A stretch of 15,002 nucleotides of DNA from CAZEVY01 sp964515555 (lineage in GTDB: Bacteria > Acidobacteriota > Terriglobia > Bryobacterales > Bryobacteraceae). The notes below the pieces were generated by a model, which saw nothing but the letters and a program-made list of their open reading frames with translations, was not told where the DNA came from and ran no database searches. The first letter of the stretch is position 1. Each line of letters begins with the position of its first letter. The DNA lies in NCBI GenBank assembly GCA_964515555.1, contig CAZEVY010000120.1:1-15002 (forward strand). The letters are read 5' to 3'. The translations under genes and the position numbers were made by a program. Shown here piece by piece: positions 1 through 6,143 of this stretch.

Positions 1-2391
1 GAGACCACGCTGGCGCGCGTCATCAAGCTGGTGGAGGAGGCCCGCGCGCGGCGCGCTCCCGTGGTGCGCATGGCCGACCGCTACGCCAAGTACTTCGTGC
101 CGATGCTGCTCCTGGCCGGCGCCCTCACCTTCTACTTCACCCGCGACTGGATGCGCACCGTGGCCGTGCTCATCGTCGGATGCCCGTGCGCGCTCATCCT
201 GGCGACGCCGACCGCCATGGTCGCGGCCATGGGAGGATTGGCCCGGCGCGGGATCCTGGTGCGCGGCGGCGCCGTGATCGAGCAGGCCGCCAGGGTCGAC
301 ACCGTGCTGTTCGACAAAACCGGCACGCTCACCGAGGGGCGCTTCGAGATCGTGCGCGTGCTGCCCGCCGAGGGCGGCGAGGACGGCCTGCTGCAACTGG
401 CCGCCACCGCCGAGCACGCCAGTGATCACATGCTCGCGCGCGTGATCGTGGAGGAGGCGCGGCGGCGCGGCATCGAAGTCGGCTCGCCCGCCGACGCGCG
501 CATCCTTCCGGGCCGCGGCGTCGAATGCACCTGGCACGGTGCGACCGTTCGCGCGGGCAACGCCGCCTATCTCGCCAGCCACGACATTCCGGTCGCCGAA
601 ACCGCGCTGGAAGAGGCCGACCGCCTGGGCGCGACCGCCGTGCTCGTCGCCCAGGGCTCGCGATTCGCGGGCGCGATCCTGCTGCGCGACACCATTCGCG
701 CCGGAGCCAGGCACGCCGTCCACGAGCTGGAGCATCTCGACATTCACTACCAGACGATGCTCACCGGCGACCGCCGCCGCGCCGCCGAGGCCATCGCGCG
801 CGAAGTAGGCATTCCCAACGTCGAGGCCGAGCTGCTCCCCGAGCAGAAGCTCGACCGCGTCCGCCAGCTCGTCTCGCAGGGACGCATCGTGGCGATGGCG
901 GGCGACGGAGTGAACGACGCGCCGTCGCTGGCGGCGGCCCACGTCGGCATCGCGGTGTCGGGCGCGAGCGACATCGCCGCGGAAGCGGCGGGCGTGGTCT
1001 ACATGGGCCGCTCGCTCGAAAAGCTCCCGCAGTTGTTCGACGTGAGCCGGCGCGCGGTGACCATCGTCTGGCAGAACATCATCGTCTTCGCATTCCTGGT
1101 GAATATCGCGGCCATCGGCCTGGCGTCGAGCGGAATCATGGGACCGCTGGGCGCGGCGTTCACGCACCAGATCGCTTCGTTTCTGGTGATGCTGAATTCG
1201 CTGCGGCTGCTGAGATTGGACCGGCGCCGCGGCGCCTGGAATCACCGCTTTGGCCACTGGCTGCATCATCGGCTGGGGCACGGGAGGCTGCATCATCTCT
1301 GGCACGGGCTGGAGCATCTGCCCGAGTCGATTCATCCGCGCGAGGCGTTCTTCCGGATGATCGAGAATCGCCGCCGATACTACCGCCCGGCGGCGATCGC
1401 CGCGGTGGCGCTGATCGCGCTCAACGGCGTCTATGTGCTCGGACCGCACGAGGCCGGAGTGATCGAGCGGTTCGGGCGCAAGGTGGAGCCGTTGCGCGAA
1501 GCGGGACTGCACTACAAGCTGCCGTGGCCCGTCGAGCGGTTGACGCGCGTGGAGGCGCGGCGCGTGAGGGTGGTGGAGATCGGATTCCGGTCGTCGGCGT
1601 CGCCCACGGCCGAGCCGGCCGCCTACGAGTGGAATGTGCAGCACCGCGGCGGACGCTTCGAGCGCAAGCCCGAGGAGTCGCTCATGGTCTCCGGCGACCA
1701 GAACATGATGGAGGTGAACGCCGCCGTCCACTACCGGCTGCGCGACCCGGGCGCGTTCCTGTTTCGCCACGCCGATGGCGAGACCACGGTGCGCGTGGCG
1801 GCGGAATCGGCGCTCCAATCGGCGATCACCACCACTCCGCTCGACGAAGCGCTCACCACCGGCCGTCAGGCCATCGAAACGCGCGTTCGCGGCGATCTCC
1901 AGCATCGGCTCGACCGCTACCAGTCGGGCGTCGAGGTGATGCAGGTGAAGCTGCTCGACGTGCATCCATCCATCGAAGTGGTCGACGCGTTCCGCGACGT
2001 CTCGGGCGCCTTCGAGGAAAAGAACCGGCTCATCAACGAGGCCGAGGGCTATCGCAACGAGCAGGTGGCGCTGGCGCGCGGCGGCGGGCGCGCGCGAATG
2101 GAGACCGCACGGTCGCATCGCATCGGAGTCGTGAATCGCGCCTCGGGCGATGCGGCGCGCTTCACGCAGAGCGAAGCGGCGTACAGGCTGGCGGCGGGCG
2201 TCACTGAGACGCGCCTGTATCTCGAAACCATGGAACAGATCCTGCCGGGACGCCGCAAGATGATCGTCGACTCCAGCAAAGCCCGGCGCCACCTGATGCT
2301 GGTCGACGACGGCGTGGAGATCGGACCGGCCATCGCGCCGGGCGCCGCCGCGGCTCCGCGGCAACCGCCCGGCGAGGAGGAGCGAGAATGA
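1..2391 (+). CDS. P1B-type heavy-metal ATPase fused to HflK-like SPFH domain (5' partial)
   Basis: The frame is open from base 1, so the N-terminus (metal-binding domain, first membrane helices) lies outside the window; 796 residues are visible. Residues 1-413 are the C-terminal half of a P1B metal pump: membrane helices around 30-75 with the CPC metal site (61-63), phosphorylated Asp105 in DKTGT, TGD at 255-257, GDGVND at 301-306, then two last helices ending LNSLRLLRL. His143 of the P1B HP motif is present but the Pro is Met (SDHMLA). The last helix has THQIAS, matching neither the DxG of ZntA-like nor the MSxSS of CopA-like pumps, so the metal is unassigned. Residues 415-445 form a linker with 10 His. 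Residues 462-480 are a further membrane helix followed by an HflK-type SPFH domain and coiled tail to 796. By family topology the ATPase C-terminus is cytoplasmic, so this extra helix would place the SPFH part in the periplasm, as in HflK. The stop overlaps the next start (ATGA). Confidence 0.9.
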   Translation, partial: ETTLARVIKLVEEARARRAPVVRMADRYAKYFVPMLLLAGALTFYFTRDWMRTVAVLIVGCPCALILATPTAMVAAMGGLARRGILVRGGAVIEQAARVDTVLFDKTGTLTEGRFEIVRVLPAEGGEDGLLQLAATAEHASDHMLARVIVEEARRRGIEVGSPADARILPGRGVECTWHGATVRAGNAAYLASHDIPVAETALEEADRLGATAVLVAQGSRFAGAILLRDTIRAGARHAVHELEHLDIHYQTMLTGDRRRAAEAIAREVGIPNVEAELLPEQKLDRVRQLVSQGRIVAMAGDGVNDAPSLAAAHVGIAVSGASDIAAEAAGVVYMGRSLEKLPQLFDVSRRAVTIVWQNIIVFAFLVNIAAIGLASSGIMGPLGAAFTHQIASFLVMLNSLRLLRLDRRRGAWNHRFGHWLHHRLGHGRLHHLWHGLEHLPESIHPREAFFRMIENRRRYYRPAAIAAVALIALNGVYVLGPHEAGVIERFGRKVEPLREAGLHYKLPWPVERLTRVEARRVRVVEIGFRSSASPTAEPAAYEWNVQHRGGRFERKPEESLMVSGDQNMMEVNAAVHYRLRDPGAFLFRHADGETTVRVAAESALQSAITTTPLDEALTTGRQAIETRVRGDLQHRLDRYQSGVEVMQVKLLDVHPSIEVVDAFRDVSGAFEEKNRLINEAEGYRNEQVALARGGGRARMETARSHRIGVVNRASGDAARFTQSEAAYRLAAGVTETRLYLETMEQILPGRRKMIVDSSKARRHLMLVDDGVEIGPAIAPGAAAAPRQPPGEEERE

Positions 2392-3116
2392 ACCGCAAGT
2401 ATTATCCGGCGGCGGCGGCCATCGTCGGCGCGATNNNNNNNNNNNNNNNNNNNNNNNNNNNNNNNNNNNNNNNNNNNNNNNNNNNNNNNNNNNNNNNNNN
2501 NNNNNNNNNNNNNNNNNNNNNNNNNNNNNNNNNNGAGACCGTCGGCGATCCCGTCGCCGCCGAGATGCGGCTGCACGACATCGTTTGGAGCGGCCTGAGC
2601 GCCGCGCTGGGCACGCACGACCTGGAGTCGATTATCTCGACCAGCGCCGCGACTGTCGAGACGCGCACCATGCTCGACCAGCTCGCCGCCCTCACGGACC
2701 GCGCGGCGCTGGCCCGCTACGGCGTCCGCGTCGTCGACGTTCGCATCAAGCGGCTGAATCTTCCGGAACAGAACAAGCAGAGCGTGTTCGCGCGCATGCG
2801 GGCCGAGCGCGAGCGCATCGCGCGGCAGTATCGCGCCGAGGGCGAGGAGCAGGCCCTGCGCATTCGCGCCGACGCCGACCGCCAGAAGGAAGAGATCCTC
2901 TCGGCGGCCTACAAGGAGGCTGAGAAGATCAAGGGCGAGGGCGATGCCGAGTCGACGCGGACGTACAGCCAGGCCTACTCGCGCAATCCGCGCTTCTACC
3001 GGCTGCTCCGCACGCTGGAGTCGTACAAGAAGATCTTCGACGACAAGACCACGGCCATCCTGAGCTCGGATTCGGAATTGCTGAAAGTCCTGATGCGGGG
3101 CGAGAACGCGCAATGA
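2388..3116 (+). CDS. hflC: HflC-like SPFH protein, interrupted by assembly gap
   Basis: HflC partners HflK in a large inner-membrane SPFH cage that in E. coli surrounds and modulates the FtsH protease. The start ATG overlaps the upstream stop and follows a GGAGGAG-type ribosome site at about 2375-2382. The N-terminus (MNRKYYPAAAAIVGA) is the beginning of the membrane anchor and then runs into 100 N. After the gap the protein matches the second half of HflC: the SPFH end with VRVVDVRIKRLNLP, then RMRAERERIARQYRAEGEEQA, a charged coiled coil, KGEGDAE and a C-terminal YSRNPRFYRLLRTLESYKK block. The first part of the SPFH domain is missing in the gap. The frame is the same on both sides, but with an arbitrary-length gap this is not evidence of continuity. 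Overlaps the next gene by 4 nt. Confidence 0.88.
   Translation: MNRKYYPAAAAIVGAXXXXXXXXXXXXXXXXXXXXXXXXXXXXXXXXXXETVGDPVAAEMRLHDIVWSGLSAALGTHDLESIISTSAATVETRTMLDQLAALTDRAALARYGVRVVDVRIKRLNLPEQNKQSVFARMRAERERIARQYRAEGEEQALRIRADADRQKEEILSAAYKEAEKIKGEGDAESTRTYSQAYSRNPRFYRLLRTLESYKKIFDDKTTAILSSDSELLKVLMRGENAQ
2435..2534. other. Scaffold gap (100 N)
   Basis: Exactly 100 undetermined bases, the usual placeholder for a gap of unknown length. It falls inside the HflC-like gene. Comparison with E. coli HflC suggests about 90 residues (roughly 270 nt) lie between the visible halves, so the true gap is probably longer than shown. Confidence 0.98.
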
Positions 3117-4153
3117 AGGTGCTCGACATCGGGGCGCGCCCGCCGAAGCACGACCATCCCCACGATGGTCACGACCACGGCCACGCACATCCCCACGAGC
3201 ACGGCGACGGCCATCATCACGAGCATCCGCACCACGCGCCGGCGGGATGGCGGTCGCGGCGGCGGCTGCTTGCCGTCGTCGCGGGACTGCTGGTGCTGTC
3301 GAGCGTCTACGTGATCGGCGCGGACCAGCAGGCGGTGGTGACGCGCTTCGGACGCGTCGTCGAGCCGCGGGTGATGCCCGGGATTCACGTGTCGCTGCCC
3401 TGGCCCATCGACCGCGTGTCGAAGCTGAAGGTGCGTCAGCTCCAGCGGCTGGTGGTCGGCGGCGGCGCGCCGGATACGGTGGTGGGGCGTGCCCAGCCGC
3501 TGGTGTCGCAGTTCCTGACGGGCGACCAGAATCTTCTGCACCTGCGGGTGGTCGTGCAGTACTCGGTGGGAGTGCCGGCCGACTACCTGTTTCAGGCCGA
3601 TAACGTGCCGGGCGCCGTGGGCGCGGCGGTGGAGAGCGAGCTGGCGCGGCGCGTGGCGCACCGCGGAGTCGACGCCGTGCTGACCACCGAAAAGGTCGCG
3701 ATTCAGGACGAGGTGCGGGGCGCGGCGCAACAGCTCATCAACGACTACCGGCTGGGCGTGGAGCTGGCGAGCGTCAGCATCGAGAGCGCGACTCCTCCGC
3801 CCGAGGCCGCCGACGCCTTCCGCGATGTCGCCAGCGCGCGCGCCGACCTGTCGCGCATCGTCAACGAGGCCGAGGGCTACGCCAACAGCGTCGTGCCCAA
3901 GGCGCGCGGCGAGGCGCAGCAAATGCTCGAAGGAGCGCAGGGGTACCGGCAGCGGAAGATCGACGAGGCCATCGGCGACGCCTCGCGCTTCGCCCAGGTG
4001 GCCGGGGAGTACGCGCGTGCCAGCGAGGTGAACGGCCGGCGACTCTACCTGGAGACCATGGAGCAGATTCTGCCGCGCATTCGGAAGCTGATCGTGGATC
4101 GGAACGGGAATCTCGATCTGACGATATTGAGGAGGGGATCGGAACCGAAGTGA
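3113..4153 (+). CDS. HflK-like SPFH protein with poly-His N-terminus
   Basis: 346 residues; the ATG overlaps the HflC stop (ATGA). Residues 13-41 hold 15 His mixed with Asp, Glu, Gly and Pro, a typical low-complexity metal-binding stretch. A basic segment (RSRRR) and one membrane helix (about 51-69) follow, then an SPFH domain starting ADQQAVVTRFGRVVEP and including SLPWPIDRVSKLKVRQ and TGDQNLLHLRVVVQY. The end has the HflK-type tail: VNEAEGYANSVVPKARGEA, a helical region, RRLYLETMEQILPRIRKLIVD. The tail closely resembles that of the fused HflK upstream (RLYLETMEQILPGRRKMIVD), so the two are probably paralogues. With HflK topology the His stretch faces the cytoplasm and the SPFH domain the periplasm. 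I infer a metal-binding SPFH subunit working with the pump; a role in FtsH control alone is the alternative. Confidence 0.9.
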   Translation: MKVLDIGARPPKHDHPHDGHDHGHAHPHEHGDGHHHEHPHHAPAGWRSRRRLLAVVAGLLVLSSVYVIGADQQAVVTRFGRVVEPRVMPGIHVSLPWPIDRVSKLKVRQLQRLVVGGGAPDTVVGRAQPLVSQFLTGDQNLLHLRVVVQYSVGVPADYLFQADNVPGAVGAAVESELARRVAHRGVDAVLTTEKVAIQDEVRGAAQQLINDYRLGVELASVSIESATPPPEAADAFRDVASARADLSRIVNEAEGYANSVVPKARGEAQQMLEGAQGYRQRKIDEAIGDASRFAQVAGEYARASEVNGRRLYLETMEQILPRIRKLIVDRNGNLDLTILRRGSEPK

Positions 4154-4632
4154 CGCGGCATCGCAAGGCGCAGGCGCTGACGGTCGCGGTGATGGCGGCG
4201 GCGGTCGGTGCGGTGACGCTGGGCCGTGGCGGGTGGCGCGCGGTCATCCCGATCGCAAAAGCCGACCCCACGCCCCAGGACGCCATCTACGACATGCTCG
4301 ACGCAGCGCGCGAGGGCCGCGTCGCCGATTACCTTGCCGCCTTCGCCCCTCCGATGGAAGCTTCCCTGAAGCAGGCCATCGCCGATTCCACCGAGCGCGG
4401 CTTCGCGAAGTATCTCAGGGAGACGAATGCGCCCATCAAGGGAATCGCCATCAACGAGCCGCAACCCGTCGCCGAAGGCGAGGTCAAGGCCCGCGTCGAG
4501 TACGTCTACCAGGACCGCAATGAAGCGCAGTGGATGTACCTGGCGCGGTCGGGCCGGGGTTGGAAGATTCACCGCGTCGATGGCGCCGAGCGGGTGAAGA
4601 CGCTGATTCCGTACGGGACGCCCGTGCGGTAA
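4150..4632 (+). CDS. Small exported or membrane-anchored NTF2-like protein
   Basis: 160 residues from a GTG that overlaps the upstream stop (GTGA), so it is the fourth member of the operon. The N-terminus is basic (TRHRK) followed by a hydrophobic stretch at about 8-24, either a signal peptide or an anchor. The mature part begins with a helical segment (DAIYDMLDAAREGRVADYLAAF), then a middle helix and three beta-rich stretches ending VEYVYQDRNEAQWMYLARSG and GWKIHRVDG. This pattern (helices, then an antiparallel sheet with a Trp-Lys-Ile strand) is typical of the NTF2/SnoaL-like fold used by many small periplasmic proteins. No catalytic motif is visible and I do not recognise a named family. 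Position suggests a periplasmic accessory of the SPFH/pump complex; that is inference only. Confidence 0.8.
   Translation: MTRHRKAQALTVAVMAAAVGAVTLGRGGWRAVIPIAKADPTPQDAIYDMLDAAREGRVADYLAAFAPPMEASLKQAIADSTERGFAKYLRETNAPIKGIAINEPQPVAEGEVKARVEYVYQDRNEAQWMYLARSGRGWKIHRVDGAERVKTLIPYGTPVR
4609..4629 (+). terminator. Possible hairpin terminator at end of SPFH operon
   Basis: A 9-bp stem CCGTACGGG / CCCGTGCGG (one U-G wobble) with a 3-nt loop lies just before the TAA of the NTF2-like gene, and the convergent gene ends 7 nt further on. There is no downstream T-tract, so it is not a textbook intrinsic terminator and part of it is coding. Confidence 0.3.
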
Positions 4633-4639
4633 CCTGACT

Positions 4640-5116
4640 TCACTCAAACAGCGGAATCTGATCCTTCACCACCGCCTTCGGCGCCCGCGGCCGCGCACCC
4701 GACCCCACCACCCCCAGCACCCGAACCTCCGCCAGCGCCGCCCGCGGCACGAACAGCCGCTGTACATTCGACCCCGGGTCCGGCGGCGTCACCAGGAAAC
4801 CCTCGGGCGGAGCGTGCAGCAGGTCGCCCGAAAGCAGACCTTCCTGGCGGTCCCCGTCCCGGTAGCGCAGCTCCACCCACAGGCCCGCCGACTTCGGGCG
4901 GCTGGCGAAAACGCGCCGCTCCTCGGCCTCTTCGCCAAACTCGCGCACGAAGCAGACGGCCTTCACCTCCCCGAACGGCGCCACCGTCACGAACCCCTCG
5001 GGGCTGATCAGTTCGATCCCCGTATCCGATAGATAAGACTGGGGATTCACGAATCCGGTGAGCGCCTCGCGCTCGAAGCGGCGTACCAGTACCTTCTTAT
5101 TTGTGGAGGCTGCCAC
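4640..5116 (-). CDS. Conserved hypothetical protein
   Basis: 158 residues starting at GTG (a stop lies shortly upstream in frame, and no ATG alternative exists near the N-terminus); no strong ribosome site is visible. No signal peptide or membrane helix, so probably cytoplasmic. The sequence reads as two beta-rich halves: residues 8-71 (KVLVRRFEREALTGFVNPQ, GFVTVAPFGEVKAVCFVREF) and 79-136 (LWVELRYRDGDRQEGLLSG, GFLVTPPDPGSNVQRLFVPR, AEVRVLGVV). The second half, with RxxDG, the TPPDPxSN segment and FVPRAAL, looks like a small conserved domain I have seen in acidobacterial hypothetical proteins but will not name. It ends KDQIPLFE. It is divergent to xerD across a 57-nt AT-rich spacer and tail to tail with the SPFH operon. 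Function unknown. Confidence 0.72.
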   Translation of the reverse strand: MAASTNKKVLVRRFEREALTGFVNPQSYLSDTGIELISPEGFVTVAPFGEVKAVCFVREFGEEAEERRVFASRPKSAGLWVELRYRDGDRQEGLLSGDLLHAPPEGFLVTPPDPGSNVQRLFVPRAALAEVRVLGVVGSGARPRAPKAVVKDQIPLFE

Positions 5117-5132
5117 GGGGTTTTCGCGCCCG

Positions 5133-5173
5133 TTTCAAAAAACAATTTGACATAGTATTGTATCATTGGCTGA
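5133..5173 (+). promoter_or_regulatory. AT-rich promoter patch upstream of xerD
   Basis: This short AT-rich island separates two divergent genes. TATCAT (5161-5166) is a 5/6 match to a -10 element and ends 7 nt before the xerD ATG, the spacing expected if the transcript starts on the start codon (leaderless). No ribosome-binding sequence precedes that ATG. A perfect TTGACA (5147-5152) is too close to act as its -35; paired with a 17-nt spacer it would point to a poor -10 (CTGAAT) and a start inside the gene. Confidence 0.4.
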
Positions 5174-6139
5174 ATGCAGGATTCTCATCCTGTGTCGGGG
5201 TCGATGCAGGCGTTCCTGAGCCATTGCCGCGTCGAAAAGGGCCTGGCGGCCAATTCCGTCGCCGCTTACGCCGCCGACCTGAAACGTTTCGACGCCTTCC
5301 TCGACGGCCGGCCCGCCGCCGAGCGCACAGCGCGGGGCGCGCTCCATGCTGCGAGTCAACGCTCACGACCCGCTGCCTTGTGCGCGGCGTCGATTGACGA
5401 GGACGTCATCCGCCAGTACCTCGACCATCTCGGCGCCGCGGGCCTCGGCGCCCGCTCCGTCGCCCGGCACCTCACGACGCTGCGCAATTACTTCGCCTTC
5501 CTGCTGCGCGAGCAACTCCTCGACGCCGACCCGGCCGCCAACATCCCGCTGCCGCGGCACTCCACGCCCTTGCCCAAGAACCTCGGCCTTGGCGACGTCG
5601 AGAAACTCCTCGTGGCGCCCTCCGCCGCGACGCCTCTCGGACTCCGCGACCGCGCCATGATCGAGCTGTTGTTCGCCTCCGGGCTCCGTGTGAGCGAGTT
5701 GTGCGGATTGCGTCTGGCCGATTGCCACACCGACGCGGGACTGGTTCGCGTCACAGGCAAAGGCAACAGACAACGCATGGTTCCCATGGGCGCCTCGGCC
5801 ATCCGCGCCATCGACGCCTGGCTCGACGGGCCGCGCGCCCGGCTCCTGGGATCGCGCCGCAGCCCCTACCTGTTCGTCTCCGCGCGCGGGCGTCCGCTCA
5901 CCAGGCAGGGCTTCACGAAGGCGCTGAAGGCGCACGGGCGTCAGGCGGGCATGTTCCGGAACCTCTCGCCGCACGTGCTCCGGCACAGCTTCGCGACCCA
6001 GCTTCTCGAAGGCGGCGCCGATCTCCGCAGCGTGCAGACCATGCTCGGCCACGCCGACATCTCGACAACGCAGGTCTACACGCACGTACTGCCGTCGCGT
6101 TTGAGGAGCACCGTCGAGCGGCATCACCCGAGGGCCTGA
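5174..6139 (+). CDS. xerD: Tyrosine recombinase XerD-type
   Basis: Site-specific recombinase that resolves chromosome dimers, normally at dif with a XerC partner; it acts on DNA in the cytoplasm. 321 residues: an N-terminal SAM-like DNA-binding domain (about 10-130) and a catalytic domain with the full set of active-site residues: Arg172 (GLRVSEL), Lys196 (TGKGNRQ), His267 and Arg270 (HVLRHSF), His293 (LGHADIS) and nucleophile Tyr302 (QVYTHV). The C-terminus HHPRA is identical to that of E. coli XerD, favouring XerD over XerC or a phage integrase. It is about 20 residues longer than E. coli XerD because of an Ala/Arg-rich insert at about 46-72 in the N-terminal domain. No phage or integron genes adjoin it. 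The ATG at 5174 fits the family N-terminus; an ATG at 5204 is the alternative. Followed after 4 nt by the nucleotidyltransferase gene. Confidence 0.93.
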   Translation: MQDSHPVSGSMQAFLSHCRVEKGLAANSVAAYAADLKRFDAFLDGRPAAERTARGALHAASQRSRPAALCAASIDEDVIRQYLDHLGAAGLGARSVARHLTTLRNYFAFLLREQLLDADPAANIPLPRHSTPLPKNLGLGDVEKLLVAPSAATPLGLRDRAMIELLFASGLRVSELCGLRLADCHTDAGLVRVTGKGNRQRMVPMGASAIRAIDAWLDGPRARLLGSRRSPYLFVSARGRPLTRQGFTKALKAHGRQAGMFRNLSPHVLRHSFATQLLEGGADLRSVQTMLGHADISTTQVYTHVLPSRLRSTVERHHPRA

Positions 6140-6143
6140 ACCC

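Noticed and set aside
525..2207. 560-codon open frame on the plus strand inside the ATPase-HflK gene
   Set aside because: The product is an Arg-rich low-complexity string; the overlapping frame carries all ATPase and SPFH motifs.
3149..3235. CAC/GAC-rich DNA as a tandem repeat or CRISPR-like array
   Set aside because: The repetition comes from coding for His/Asp/Gly-rich protein; there are no constant repeat units or spacers.
3386..3391. Other CACGTG hexamers in coding DNA (also near 5973, 7183 and 9767) as parS sites
   Set aside because: Their flanks do not match the 16-bp consensus; they are chance hits in GC-rich coding sequence.
5147..5152. Perfect TTGACA as the xerD -35 element
   Set aside because: A 17-nt spacer leads to CTGAAT overlapping the ATG, and the good -10 (TATCAT) is only 8 nt away; kept as ambiguous, not called.
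5174..6139. Tyrosine recombinase as sign of a mobile element or integron
   Set aside because: The protein has XerD-like length and C-terminus, housekeeping neighbours and no flanking repeats, att duplications or cassette array.
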